Of a DNA stretch of 64,000 nt, positions 29,280 to 37,819 are shown one piece after another. The notes beneath the pieces are model-generated. The model was not told where the DNA came from. It worked only from the letters and a program-made list of their open reading frames with translations, and did not search any database. The DNA lies in contig NZ_JAPDGS010000002.1 in assembly GCF_025950525.1 (NCBI RefSeq), positions 372,001 to 436,000 on the forward strand. Reading direction: 5' to 3'. The position numbers were made by a program, and so were the translations under genes. This stretch comes from Stagnihabitans lacustris. GTDB lineage: Bacteria > Pseudomonadota > Alphaproteobacteria > Rhodobacterales > Rhodobacteraceae. Positions within the stretch are counted from its first letter, which is position 1, and every line of letters starts with the position of its first letter.

Positions 29280-29789
29280 TTAGGACGCAGAGAGGGCGAC
29301 TTTCATGTCAGTGACCTGATAGATCACCTCGCCATCCGCCTCGACGATGCCATTTGCGACGCCCATGGTCAGGCGGCGCGAGGTGATCGCCTTGGTGAAA
29401 TTCACGCGGTAGGTCAGCATCTTGCGGTCGGGACGGACCATGCCGGTGAGTTTGACCTCGCCCACGCCAAGCGCATAGCCGCGCCCCAGCCAGCCGCGCC
29501 AGCCCAGGTTGAACCCGGTCAGCTGCCACAGCCCGTCCAGGCCAAGGCAGCCCGGCATGATCGGATTGCCGGGGAAGTGGCAGTCAAAGAACCACAGGTC
29601 CGGCGTGATGTCGAATTCCGCCACGACATGGCCCTTGCCGAATTCGCCGCCGTCCCCGGAGATTTCCGTGATGCGGTCCATCATCAGCATGGGCGGCGCG
29701 GGAAGCTGCGCATTGCCGGGGCCAAAAAGCTCGCCGCGCGCGCAGGCCAACAGCGCTTCCTTGTCGAAACTGGTCGGATAGACGCTCAT
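29280..29789 (-). CDS. fabA: 3-hydroxydecanoyl-[ACP] dehydratase/isomerase
   Basis: This 169-residue bifunctional enzyme dehydrates 3-hydroxydecanoyl-ACP and isomerises trans-2 to cis-3-decenoyl-ACP. The catalytic His71 lies in [14 protein letters not shown] and Asp85 in [10 protein letters not shown], equivalent to the residues of E. coli FabA. It is the first gene of fabA-fabB-fabI. In many relatives irr lies directly divergent from fabA; here nhaA is between them. Confidence 0.97.
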   Translation of the reverse strand: MSVYPTSFDKEALLACARGELFGPGNAQLPAPPMLMMDRITEISGDGGEFGKGHVVAEFDITPDLWFFDCHFPGNPIMPGCLGLDGLWQLTGFNLGWRGWLGRGYALGVGEVKLTGMVRPDRKMLTYRVNFTKAITSRRLTMGVANGIVEADGEVIYQVTDMKVALSAS

Positions 29790-29966
29790 CAGAACCCCCC
29801 TCTAGGTTTCAATCCATGTAACAGAGCGTGAGGGACAGGCGCAAGGGTCGAGGGGGCTTTGCCTTTGGGGCCGCCCCGGCCTATCTTGCGCAAAGCGATG
29901 CCCCGCCTATCGGGGCCAAGACCGAGGCCGGGTTTTCCGCGCCCGGCCGACAGAATGGTGAGGCAG

Positions 29967-31070
29967 ATGACGAAAGAGGCTTTGGGCGGAATGGCGCTGA
30001 TTGGCGCCACGCTTTTGGCGCTGGCCGTGGCGAACCTTGGCGGGCTGCAGGCCTATGAGGCGGCCTTGCACGCCGAATTCGGCCTGTCGGTGCTGCATTG
30101 GATCAACGATGGGCTGATGGCGGTCTTCTTTCTGTCGGTCGGCATGGAGCTGAAACACGAGATGGTGGACGGCGCCTTGCGCAAGCCAAGTGCGGTGGCG
30201 CTTCCGGGTTTGGCGGCGCTGGGGGGTATGGTGGTGCCGGCGCTGATCTACCTTTGGATTGGCGGTCCGGTGCAGGGCTGGGCCATTCCGACGGCGACCG
30301 ATATCGCCTTTGCCCTGGGGATCATGGCGCTGGTGCCGGGCGTGCCTGCGGGGTTGCGCAGCTTTCTGCTGACCCTGGCCATCCTGGATGACCTGGGCGC
30401 GATCCTGGTGATTGCGATCTTTTACGGCCATGACCTGCAGGTCACATGGCTGGCGCTGGCCTTGGTGCCGCTGGCGGGGATGGTGACGCTGATGCGCCTG
30501 CGTCAGGACCGGACTTGGCCGATCCTGGCCCTTGGCGCGGTCTTGTGGGTCTGCGTGCTGCAATCGGGGCTTCATGCGACCTTGGCCGGGGTGGTCACGG
30601 CCTTTTGCCTGCCCGCCCACAGCCGCAGCGGAGGCCATCCGCTGCACGACCTGCAAACCCGGCTTTCGCCCTGGGTCGCCTTTGCCATCGTGCCGATCTT
30701 TGCCTTTGCCAATGCCGGACTGCCCTTGGCCGACCTGTCGCTGACCGGCGCCGATGGCGTCATCGCGCTGGGTGTGGCGGCGGGGCTTTTGGTGGGCAAG
30801 TTCGTCGGCGTTTTCGGCGTCACCGTCCTGTTGTCCCGGTTTGGGCTGGCCTTGCCGGCCGGTGTCGGCTGGGGGCATCTTGCGGCGGCGGCCCTGCTGG
30901 CGGGGATCGGCTTCACCATGTCGCTGTTCATCGGCGGCCTGGCGTTTCGCGGCGGAGAAGAGATGAACGCCGTCCGCGCGGGCGTTCTGGGCGCCTCGAC
31001 ACTGGCGGCGGTTCTGGGCTTGACCTTGTTGCGCATCCTCTCTGGCGCAAGGGGCAAGGGCGCAGTATAA
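29967..31070 (+). CDS. nhaA: Na+/H+ antiporter NhaA
   Basis: This membrane antiporter of about 367 residues exchanges protons for sodium. It carries WINDGLMAVFFLSVGMELKHE and the ion-site region TLAILDDLGAILVIA with the two essential aspartates; GIGFTMSLFIGGLAF closes the core. The ATG at 29967 (MTKEALGGMAL) is preferred; another at 29955 is in frame. It lies between fabA and irr, eight bases upstream of irr, so it may be co-transcribed with irr. Confidence 0.93.
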   Translation: MTKEALGGMALIGATLLALAVANLGGLQAYEAALHAEFGLSVLHWINDGLMAVFFLSVGMELKHEMVDGALRKPSAVALPGLAALGGMVVPALIYLWIGGPVQGWAIPTATDIAFALGIMALVPGVPAGLRSFLLTLAILDDLGAILVIAIFYGHDLQVTWLALALVPLAGMVTLMRLRQDRTWPILALGAVLWVCVLQSGLHATLAGVVTAFCLPAHSRSGGHPLHDLQTRLSPWVAFAIVPIFAFANAGLPLADLSLTGADGVIALGVAAGLLVGKFVGVFGVTVLLSRFGLALPAGVGWGHLAAAALLAGIGFTMSLFIGGLAFRGGEEMNAVRAGVLGASTLAAVLGLTLLRILSGARGKGAV

Positions 31071-31077
31071 CGGGATC

Positions 31078-31494
31078 ATGACGATGACACCGGAACAGCG
31101 GGCAAGCGACTGGCTGGCGAAGGGCGACCTTCGGCCAACCCGGCAACGCATTGCTTTGGCGCGGCTTTTGGTCGGCGACGGGCAGGACCGCCATGTCACC
31201 GCCGAAAGCCTGTTCGCCCTGACGGGGGGCGAGGGAGAGAAAGTCTCGCTCGCCACGGTCTACAACACGCTGCGGGCGTTTTGCGACGCGGGCTTGATGA
31301 ATGAAATCGTGGTCGATGGCTCGCGCAGCTATTTCGACACGCGGATGGATGATCACCCGCATTTCTATTGGGAAGACCGCGGCACGCTGACCGATGCCCC
31401 CGCCGACCAGATCCAGATCTCGCGCCTGCCGCTCGCCCCCGATGGGACCGAGATTTCGCGCGTCGATGTCGTGATCCGGCTGCGCAAACGATAG
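31078..31494 (+). CDS. irr: Iron response regulator Irr (Fur family)
   Basis: This 138-residue Fur-family regulator has an N-terminal winged helix (LRPTRQRIALARLL, then VSLATVYNTLRAFCDAGL) and a dimerisation part with YFDTRMDDHPHFYWED. It lacks the Fur-type CxxC zinc sites and has the DHPHF arrangement of alphaproteobacterial Irr, which controls iron and heme genes in response to heme status. The N-terminal heme-regulatory Cys-Pro motif of Bradyrhizobium Irr is absent. It follows nhaA closely. Confidence 0.88.
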   Translation: MTMTPEQRASDWLAKGDLRPTRQRIALARLLVGDGQDRHVTAESLFALTGGEGEKVSLATVYNTLRAFCDAGLMNEIVVDGSRSYFDTRMDDHPHFYWEDRGTLTDAPADQIQISRLPLAPDGTEISRVDVVIRLRKR

Positions 31495-31503
31495 CGCGAC
31501 ATT

Positions 31504-31530
31504 GAAAAACCGGCGCCTTGCGACGCCGGT
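31504..31530 (-). terminator. Rho-independent terminator of the sugar ABC operon
   Basis: Read on the minus strand, ACCGGCG and CGCCGGT (31530-31524 and 31515-31509) form a hairpin followed by a run of Ts (31508-31505). It lies 30 bases after the ATPase gene and also behind irr. Confidence 0.8.
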
Positions 31531-31560
31531 CCGGTCAGTTTGGGACCGGGAGCGGGCCCC

Positions 31561-32331
31561 TTACGCTGCCACGTTGTCGGCAGGCCCCTTGATCCCGGTG
31601 ATATAGGCCACGACGTCGTTGCCATCCGTCTCGTCCTTGCGCAGGGAGGCGACGATGCGACCCCGGCGGAACACCACGATCCGGTCCACCAGATCAAAGA
31701 CCTGGCGCAAGTTGTGGCTGATCAGGATCATCGGGATGCCACGATCCTTCAGGCCGCGGATGATGTTCTCCACCTGAGCGGTTTCCTGCACCCCCAAAGC
31801 CGCCGTCGGTTCATCCATGATCACCAGTTTGGACGCAAAGGCCGCCGTCCGGGCAATCGACACGCACTGCCGCTGACCGCCCGACATGTTGCGGATCGGG
31901 TTGTCGACATTGGGGATTTTCACCGCCGTGGTCTTCAGCGCCTCTAGCGTGCGGTCGCGCATCGCCTTTTTGTCCAGCCAGGAGAACGGGCCAAAGCGGA
32001 ACTTGAACAGCTCGCGGCCCAGGAACAGGTTTGAAGGCACGTCCAGGTCATCGGCCAAGGCCAGGGTCTGAAACACCGTCTCGATCCCGCCCTCGCGCGC
32101 CTCCAATGGGCCGGTGAAGTTCACCTCGCGGCCGTCGAAAAAGATCTGGCCGGCGGATTTCTGTTCCACCGCCGTCACCTGCCGCACGAAGGTCGATTTC
32201 CCCGCGCCGTTGTCGCCCACCACCGCCACATGTTCGCCAGCGCGCAGGATGAAATCGGCATCCTCCAGCGCGTGAACCCCGCCGTAACGCTTGGTCAGGC
32301 CCCGGGTTTCAAGGATAATGTCGCTCATCAT
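31561..32331 (-). CDS. Sugar ABC transporter ATP-binding protein (FrcA-like)
   Basis: This 256-residue single-domain ATPase has Walker A GDNGAGKST, signature NMSGGQRQ and Walker B KLVIMDEPTAALG. Single-domain members of the ribose/xylose (CUT2) group, such as FrcA, pair with one RbsC-type permease and a type I binding protein, as here. The start overlaps the permease stop (ATGA). The genes around it (IolI-type isomerase, MocA-type dehydrogenase) suggest an inositol-like substrate, not simple hexose. Confidence 0.92.
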   Translation of the reverse strand: MMSDIILETRGLTKRYGGVHALEDADFILRAGEHVAVVGDNGAGKSTFVRQVTAVEQKSAGQIFFDGREVNFTGPLEAREGGIETVFQTLALADDLDVPSNLFLGRELFKFRFGPFSWLDKKAMRDRTLEALKTTAVKIPNVDNPIRNMSGGQRQCVSIARTAAFASKLVIMDEPTAALGVQETAQVENIIRGLKDRGIPMILISHNLRQVFDLVDRIVVFRRGRIVASLRKDETDGNDVVAYITGIKGPADNVAA

Positions 32332-33449
32332 GCCCTCATGCGCTTGCGTTGACGGGCCTGGTCCAGAACGACGGCACCGACGATGATAACGCCCTTGACC
32401 ATCTCTTGGTAATAGGCGTCCAGCTGGATCGAGGTGAAGCCCGAGATGATCACCGAAAAGATCGCGGCCCCCAGCACGGTGCCCAGGATCGACCCCCGGC
32501 CCCCGGACAGCGAAATCCCCCCGATGACCGCCATGGCGATGGCGTCCAGCTCATACATGACCCCCATGCCCGCCTGCGCCGTCAGGTTCTTTGACGTCAA
32601 AAGCACCGCCGAGACCCCGGCCAGCAGGCCTGCAATCGCATAGACCAGCACCTTGTGACGGTCGACATTGATCCCCGACATCCGCGCCGCGGCCTCGTTC
32701 GACCCGATGGCATAGGTCCATTTGCCGTAAAGCGTGTGATTCAACAGGATATGAAACAGCACCGCCAGCCCGATGAAGATCAGCGCCGGGTTCTGCCCCT
32801 GCCAGGACAAAAGGCCAAAGGTCAGCGTCCCCAGAAGGTCGCCGTTGGACAGGGCGCCATAGCTCTCGGTCGGAAAGGAGATCGGGTTGCCGTTCGACCA
32901 CCACCGCGAGGCACCGCGCGCCGCAACCATCATCCCCAAGGTGGCGATAAAGGGCGGAATCTTGGTATAGGCGATCAGCAAGCCATTGATCAGACCGGCA
33001 AAAAGCCCGACCACCAGGCCCACGACGATGGGAATGATCACCGGCAGGTCCATCAGCGCAGGCCCGAAGACCGCCTTGGGATTGGGGTTGCCGTTGACGA
33101 GGGCGGTTTGCGCAAAGCTCATGGCGACCATGGCCGTGACCCCCACGACCGAGCCCGAGGACAGGTCGATCCCGCCCACGATGATCACCTGGGTGACGCC
33201 CAGCGAGATGATGCCGACGATGGCCACCTGCAACAGCATGATGTCGATGCGCTGCTGGTTGAACAGCGCGTCCACATTGTCGCGCATGTTGAACAGGAAC
33301 GAGGTGCCGTTGAACCGGTTCAGGACCTCGAAGATCACCACCATGATGACCAGGGCCAGGGCCACGTTCCATTCCGGCGCGCGGGTCCGCTTTGCCGGGT
33401 CGTATTTCAAGCCGCCAAGCCCATGAGCCTGACTTGTGGGTTGCGACAT
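32328..33449 (-). CDS. Sugar ABC transporter permease (CUT2/RbsC-like)
   Basis: This 373-residue permease has about ten membrane helices and the conserved RbsC-type elements: GGIDLSSGSVVGVTAMVAM, a GLLIAYTKIPPFIATLGMM segment (the family's N-x-K-x-PPFIxTLG loop), and GSNEAAARMSGI. It forms the membrane channel for the adjacent ATPase and binding protein. It lies 87 bases after the binding-protein gene, and is translationally coupled to the ATPase gene. Confidence 0.93.
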   Translation of the reverse strand: MSQPTSQAHGLGGLKYDPAKRTRAPEWNVALALVIMVVIFEVLNRFNGTSFLFNMRDNVDALFNQQRIDIMLLQVAIVGIISLGVTQVIIVGGIDLSSGSVVGVTAMVAMSFAQTALVNGNPNPKAVFGPALMDLPVIIPIVVGLVVGLFAGLINGLLIAYTKIPPFIATLGMMVAARGASRWWSNGNPISFPTESYGALSNGDLLGTLTFGLLSWQGQNPALIFIGLAVLFHILLNHTLYGKWTYAIGSNEAAARMSGINVDRHKVLVYAIAGLLAGVSAVLLTSKNLTAQAGMGVMYELDAIAMAVIGGISLSGGRGSILGTVLGAAIFSVIISGFTSIQLDAYYQEMVKGVIIVGAVVLDQARQRKRMRA

Positions 33450-33535
33450 CTTTCCCCCCTTTGCAACAAAGCCCGGCGCGGCGCGCCGGGCGGTTGGGGG
33501 GCAGCTTGACCCGCCCCCCGTTCGACCTTTTCAGA

Positions 33536-34474
33536 TCAGTTCTTGGCCGCGAAATCGGCCATGTTGGCCGGGGTCACCAGCTGGAAGGGGATATAGACCT
33601 TCTGCTCGACCGCCTCGCCTGCCGCCAGCTTGACCGCCGCATCCACCGCGCCCGAGCCTTGGCCGGCCGCATCCTGGAACACGGTCGCGTCCAGATCGCC
33701 CGCAGCCATTGCGGCCAAAGCGTCCTGGGTGGCATCGACGCCAGCGACCACGACCGAAGCCATGTCGATCCCGCCCGCCTTCATCGCCTGGATCGCACCG
33801 ATGGCGGATTCGTCGTTGTTGGCAATCACGGCGTCGAAAGCCGTCCCCGTGGACAGCCAGTTCGTCATCAGGTTCTGCGCCTCGTCGCGCGACCAGTTCG
33901 AGGTCTGCTCGGCCAGGATGTTGATCTTGACGCCGCAATCCGGGCCGCCGATCACGTCATGGATGTCCTTGGTGCGCATCACGGCCGCCTGGTTCGACAG
34001 TTCGCCCATGATGACATAGGCGTTGGCTTCGGTCTTGCCGGCTTCCTTCAGCAGGCGGCAAACCTCCAGCGTTTCCAGCGTGCCGGAATCCATTTCGTTG
34101 GACGCCACGAAGGCCTGGTTGTCGGGCAGCGTGTCGACGTTGATCGGCTCGCGGTTGACATAGACCAGCGGAATACCAGCCTTTTCAGCGGCATCAGACA
34201 TGGCTTGCGTGGCAGAGGTGTCGACCGGGTTGACGATGATCGCGGTGACGCCACCGGCGATGAAGTTGTTGATCTGGTCCAACTGCTTGGCCACATCGTT
34301 TTGCGCGTCTTCGATCTGGACCTTTTGACCATTGGCATCGGCATAGGTCTGGATGCCGTTGCGCAGCACGGTCAGGAAGTTGTCGTCGAACTTGGCCATC
34401 GTCACGCCGATATCGGCCATGGCCGCGGTCGACATCAAGGCGGCAAAGCCTGCAACGATAATGGACTTCTTCAT
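33536..34474 (-). CDS. Sugar ABC transporter substrate-binding protein (MocB/IbpA/RbsB-like)
   Basis: The start at 34474 follows GGAGGAAAG and gives 312 residues with a signal peptide (MKKSIIVAGFAALMSTAAMA). The mature part is a type I periplasmic-binding fold: ITVTMAK-like first strand (IGVTMAKFDDNF), IIVNPVDTSATQ, VYVNREPI, and the hinge region VIANNDESAIGAIQAMKAG. These are features of inositol, ribose and rhizopine binding proteins. It is first in the ABC operon and is preceded by a TTGACA box and a perfect inverted repeat. Confidence 0.92.
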   Translation of the reverse strand: MKKSIIVAGFAALMSTAAMADIGVTMAKFDDNFLTVLRNGIQTYADANGQKVQIEDAQNDVAKQLDQINNFIAGGVTAIIVNPVDTSATQAMSDAAEKAGIPLVYVNREPINVDTLPDNQAFVASNEMDSGTLETLEVCRLLKEAGKTEANAYVIMGELSNQAAVMRTKDIHDVIGGPDCGVKINILAEQTSNWSRDEAQNLMTNWLSTGTAFDAVIANNDESAIGAIQAMKAGGIDMASVVVAGVDATQDALAAMAAGDLDATVFQDAAGQGSGAVDAAVKLAAGEAVEQKVYIPFQLVTPANMADFAAKN

Positions 34475-34568
34475 GGTTCTTTCCTCCACATGCGGTGTCC
34501 GGCACACCGTTTCTCCCGCCGGACCGCCCTTTGGGGCGGTGTCTTGAACGCCTGGCCGTCTCCCAGAG

Positions 34569-34606
34569 GTTTTGCAACCAAAATTGCAAAACATCGCGTT
34601 TGTCAA
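34569..34606 (-). promoter_or_regulatory. Promoter with overlapping operator-like inverted repeat for the ABC operon
   Basis: The perfect inverted repeat GTTTTGCAA-CCAAAA-TTGCAAAAC spans 34569-34592, about 95 bases upstream of the binding-protein start. On the minus strand a consensus -35 box TTGACA (34606-34601) lies just upstream of the repeat, so a bound LacI-type protein would cover the spacer and -10 region. No clear -10 is visible. Confidence 0.55.
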
Positions 34607-34621
34607 ATGCTATGTCAGGCC

Positions 34622-35422
34622 TCAGCCTTTGCGGATCAAGTCCATCGACGCCTGCAGCGCCGCTTTCGGATCGGTCAAAGCATGGGTCTGCGGCGCGAAG
34701 GCCTCATAGCTGACCGGGCCTTGCCAGCCCGCAGCCTTCAGCGCGCGCAGCTGTTCGACATTGCCCAGACGGTCGGCGGGGCCAACCAGAACGCGGTGGG
34801 CGTCCTGCATGGCCTCGACCTGGGGTTCCGGGTCCTCGACGCCGGAAATGTGAACGATGCCCGTGTGTTCGGGGAACAGCGGGCCGCCATGGGCCAGGGT
34901 GTGATGAAAGGTGTCATGCACCAGCTTGAAGCGGCCTTTGCCGCCCACAGCCTCGATCCCTTCGACCGCCCAGGCCTTGTAACGCAGGGCGCAGATCGGA
35001 AAGCCCAGGGGTTCGACCATGCCGGTCAGGTTGTGGTCTTCCAGCATCGGCTTCAGCCCGGACAAGGCGGCCTGCAGCGCGGCCTGACGCTCGCCATCGG
35101 CCATGCCAAGGTTGTCGTTGCGCGGGATCAGGCTGACCGCCTCGGCGCCCGCGGCCTGTGCGATCTGCATCAGGGCCAGCGCCTCGGCGGCCTTGGTCTC
35201 GGACCAATCGTTAAAGCGTTTCACCTCGGCCAGGGCCAGCAGGCGCAGGCCTTTCGACCGGATCAACGCGCCCGCAGCTTCGGGCGCCATGCCGTCAAAC
35301 AGCGGCTGCGGCAGGTCGTTGCGGACCTCGATGCCGACCATGCCCAGTTGGGCGGCCAGCTCGACAAGCTGCACAAAGCTCAGCCGGGCCACGGTCATGT
35401 GGTTCAGCGCGAAATCGGTCAT
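34622..35422 (-). CDS. iolI: TIM-barrel isomerase, probable 2-keto-myo-inositol isomerase
   Basis: The start at 35422 (MTDFALNHMTVARLS) gives 266 residues of the xylose isomerase-like TIM-barrel superfamily. The four metal-ligand positions of IolI are present: E137 in MVEPLG, D170 in KLVHDTFHH, H191 in GIVHIS and E240 in VSYEAF. IolI interconverts 2-keto-myo-inositol (inosose) and 1-keto-D-chiro-inositol. The gene lies between the LacI regulator and the transporter operon on the same strand. A related sugar epimerase role cannot be excluded. Confidence 0.78.
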   Translation of the reverse strand: MTDFALNHMTVARLSFVQLVELAAQLGMVGIEVRNDLPQPLFDGMAPEAAGALIRSKGLRLLALAEVKRFNDWSETKAAEALALMQIAQAAGAEAVSLIPRNDNLGMADGERQAALQAALSGLKPMLEDHNLTGMVEPLGFPICALRYKAWAVEGIEAVGGKGRFKLVHDTFHHTLAHGGPLFPEHTGIVHISGVEDPEPQVEAMQDAHRVLVGPADRLGNVEQLRALKAAGWQGPVSYEAFAPQTHALTDPKAALQASMDLIRKG

Positions 35423-35460
35423 GTTGGTCTCCACTTTCGGGCTCTCCCAAACCCGTTGAA

Positions 35461-35493
35461 TGGAACTGATATTCCAAGATTGGATCGGATCAA
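35461..35493 (-). promoter_or_regulatory. Candidate promoter/operator upstream of the iolI-like gene
   Basis: A perfect inverted repeat TGGAA-CTGATA-TTCCA spans 35461-35476. On the minus strand, TTGATC (35493-35488) and TATCAG (35471-35466) are spaced by 16 bases and could be -35/-10 boxes, with the repeat over the -10. The match to consensus is modest. Confidence 0.35.
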
Positions 35494-35556
35494 CCAGAAT
35501 ATTTCGTTTTCCGACCAAAGGAGGGGCCCATAGCCCCGCATTTTGATGTTTTATCG

Positions 35557-36579
35557 TCAGAGAGACTCGGCAACATGGATGTCCGGGGGCAGGAATATCT
35601 GACCTATATCAGCGGCTTGTGAGCCGTCCGCCATGCGCCGGAACAGCTCGGTGCACAGCTTCTCCAGCGGGGTGTTGATGACCAGCGTGATGGTCCCATC
35701 CGCCAGCCCCGCCCGCGAATCGGGTGTCAGCGCCGAGACGACCAAAACGACCTGACCCGGAGGCCGCGCCTCGCGCAGGGCGGCAATCGCGCCCTCCATC
35801 CCGCCGCCCGCGACATAGATCCCGCGCAGATCGGCATGGCGGCCCAAGGCCTGCAAGGTGGTCTCATAGGTCAGCTGCCGGGTCTCCAGGTTCACCAGGG
35901 TCTCCAGCACCTCCAGCCCCGGCGCCACCTCGCGCAGATAGGCGCGAAAGCCGGTTTCGCGCAGTTCATGCCCATGCCAGCGGTGGCCGCCGACATAAAG
36001 CAGCACCTTGCCCGGCCCCCGCGCCGCCATGGCCGTGACCCAACCCGCCGTCCGCCCCACCTTGAGATTGTTGAGCCCCAGATAGCCCGCCCGCACCCCC
36101 TGACCGAAATCCGACAGCAAGGAGAACACCCGCAACCCCTTGGCGCGCAGCTCTTCTACGGCCGAGGTGACTTCGGGGTGGTTGACCGCCGTGGCCGCCA
36201 GCACGTCGCAGCGCCCGGCCATCGACCGCAGCAGGGCGGCCATCTCGGAGGGCGCCTGGCTGGCCGCAAACTCCAGCACCAGCCGCCCGCGCACCCCTTG
36301 GACCTGCGCCACGGCGCGGCGCAATTCCTCGGCAAAGGCCTTGTAGAACTCTTGCCCCTGCTTGTGCAGCACAACCCCAAAGCGCAGCTCTGGCAACGAC
36401 GCGGGCGCCCCCGCCCCCAGCCGCAGCGCCGCCGGATGGCCGATCCGAGTCGCGGCCTCCAATATCCGCGCCCGCGCCGTGGCCGAGACCTGTTCGCGCC
36501 CGTTCAGACAGCGATCCACCGTCGACAGCGACACGCCCGAGGCCTCTGCCAGTTCCACCAATCCCGCGCGCCGTGCCAT
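35557..36579 (-). CDS. LacI family transcriptional regulator
   Basis: The ATG at 36579 follows CAGGAGG and gives 340 residues. The N-terminal LacI helix-turn-helix reads LVELAEASGVSLSTVDRCLN, then REQVSATARARILEAATRIG as hinge region. The rest is an RbsB-like sensor domain with GYLGLNNLKVGRTAGWV and VAGGGMEGAIAAL, expected to bind a sugar or cyclitol. It is divergent from the mocD-like operon and upstream of iolI and the ABC transporter, so it probably controls both arms. Confidence 0.92.
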   Translation of the reverse strand: MARRAGLVELAEASGVSLSTVDRCLNGREQVSATARARILEAATRIGHPAALRLGAGAPASLPELRFGVVLHKQGQEFYKAFAEELRRAVAQVQGVRGRLVLEFAASQAPSEMAALLRSMAGRCDVLAATAVNHPEVTSAVEELRAKGLRVFSLLSDFGQGVRAGYLGLNNLKVGRTAGWVTAMAARGPGKVLLYVGGHRWHGHELRETGFRAYLREVAPGLEVLETLVNLETRQLTYETTLQALGRHADLRGIYVAGGGMEGAIAALREARPPGQVVLVVSALTPDSRAGLADGTITLVINTPLEKLCTELFRRMADGSQAADIGQIFLPPDIHVAESL

Positions 36580-36588
36580 TCCGCCTCC

Positions 36589-36638
36589 TGACGATATCAC
36601 GTCAACCTGGACCGGTTCTTGACGAAATCTGACGAAAT
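36589..36638. promoter_or_regulatory. Cluster of four TGACGnnAT sites between lacI-type gene and mocD-like gene
   Basis: TGACGATAT (36589-36597, +), TGACGTGAT (36604-36596, -), TGACGAAAT (36620-36628, +) and TGACGAAAT (36630-36638, +). The first two make TGACG-N6-CGTCA; the last two are direct repeats exactly 10 bases apart. The first overlaps the regulator's ribosome-binding site, which would allow autoregulation. Confidence 0.5.
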
Positions 36639-36664
36639 GTCCAGCGCGCCCCCTTCCCGAAAAT

Positions 36665-36683
36665 GGAATTTGCGTTCTATTCC
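36665..36683. promoter_or_regulatory. Inverted repeat upstream of the mocD-like gene
   Basis: GGAAT (36665-36669) and ATTCC (36679-36683) form a small inverted repeat, 42 bases before the start codon. Its half-site resembles the TGGAA arms upstream of the iolI-like gene but the spacing differs by half a helical turn. Confidence 0.25.
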
Positions 36684-36724
36684 TGCCCAAGCCCCCAAAA
36701 GGGCGCCTTAGACCGGAGGACGAC

Positions 36725-37816
36725 ATGGGAAATCGCGATTACGACCTCTTTGGCCCGGACGCCAAGCGTGCGGTCGAAAGCGGGCTGACGGCGGCGGAGT
36801 GGTATCATTCCGACGTGCCGCGCAAGGTGATGAAAGAGCTGATGGCGCGCAGCGATGGCCCGGCCATGCGCGACACGGTGATCTTGTATGGCGCGATGAT
36901 CGTGCTGGCGGGGCTTGGCATCGCGCTGTGGCCGACCTGGTGGTCGGCGCCCTTCTGGCTGGCTTACGGCGTGTTGTATGGCAGCGCGTCCGACTCGCGC
37001 TGGCACGAATGTAGCCACGGCACCGCCTTTCGCACGCCCTGGATGAATGACGCGGTCTATCAGATTGCCAGCTTCATGATCATGCGCAACTCGGCCACCT
37101 GGCGCTGGAGCCATGCCCGCCACCACTCCGAGACCTATTTCGTCGGCCGCGATCCCGAGATTGCCATCATGCGCCCGACCGAGATGGCCAAGCTGATCGT
37201 CAACTTCTTTGGCATCCTGGATGTGCTGAAGTTCATCCCCAACCTGGTGCAAAATGCCCTGACCGGCCCGAGCGCTGCGGAACGGACCTTTGTGCCCCAG
37301 GCCGAATGGCCCAAGGTCCAGCGCGTCGCGCAGGTCCATCTGGCGATCTATCTGGCCACCGGGGCGCTGGCCCTGGCCATGGGGTCGATCCTGCCCTTGA
37401 TGGTGATCGGCCTGCCGCGGCTTTATGGCGCCTGGCATCACGTCATGACCGGCCTGCTGCAGCACGGCGGCCTTGCGGACAATGTCGTCGACCACCGGCT
37501 GAACAGTCGCACGGTCTATATGAACCCCATCAGCCGCTTTATCTATTGGAACATGAATTACCACGTCGAACATCACATGTTCCCGATGGTGCCCTATCAT
37601 GCCCTGCCGCGCCTGCATGAGATCATCAAGCACGACCTGCCCGCGCCGAACCGGTCCATCGCGGAGGGGTTTGCCGAGATGTGGCCCGCGATCAAGCGCC
37701 AGCTGGCCCATCAGGACTACTTTTTGAAGCGCGATCTGCCGGCCACCGCCAAGCCCTACCGCGAAGACTTCCAACTTTATGTGCCGGGCATGATGCCCGC
37801 CCCTGCTGCGGAGTGA
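36725..37816 (+). CDS. MocD-like membrane di-iron oxygenase (fatty acid desaturase superfamily)
   Basis: This 363-residue integral membrane protein has the three histidine boxes of the desaturase/hydroxylase superfamily: HECSH (94-98), HARHH (130-134) and HVEHH (280-284), with hydrophobic segments at about 52-88 and 205-230. An extra His lies in LLQHGG (247). The adjacent Rieske ferredoxin gene is of the MocE type, so by context this is MocD-like, the oxygenase of rhizopine catabolism thought to remove an O-methyl group. A lipid desaturase is the alternative reading. Confidence 0.82.
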   Translation: MGNRDYDLFGPDAKRAVESGLTAAEWYHSDVPRKVMKELMARSDGPAMRDTVILYGAMIVLAGLGIALWPTWWSAPFWLAYGVLYGSASDSRWHECSHGTAFRTPWMNDAVYQIASFMIMRNSATWRWSHARHHSETYFVGRDPEIAIMRPTEMAKLIVNFFGILDVLKFIPNLVQNALTGPSAAERTFVPQAEWPKVQRVAQVHLAIYLATGALALAMGSILPLMVIGLPRLYGAWHHVMTGLLQHGGLADNVVDHRLNSRTVYMNPISRFIYWNMNYHVEHHMFPMVPYHALPRLHEIIKHDLPAPNRSIAEGFAEMWPAIKRQLAHQDYFLKRDLPATAKPYREDFQLYVPGMMPAPAAE

Positions 37817-37819
37817 ACC

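Noticed and set aside
36725..37816. Simple acyl-lipid desaturase for membrane fluidity
   Set aside because: The immediate MocE-type ferredoxin and cyclitol-type neighbours favour a MocD-like role, though lipid desaturation is not excluded.
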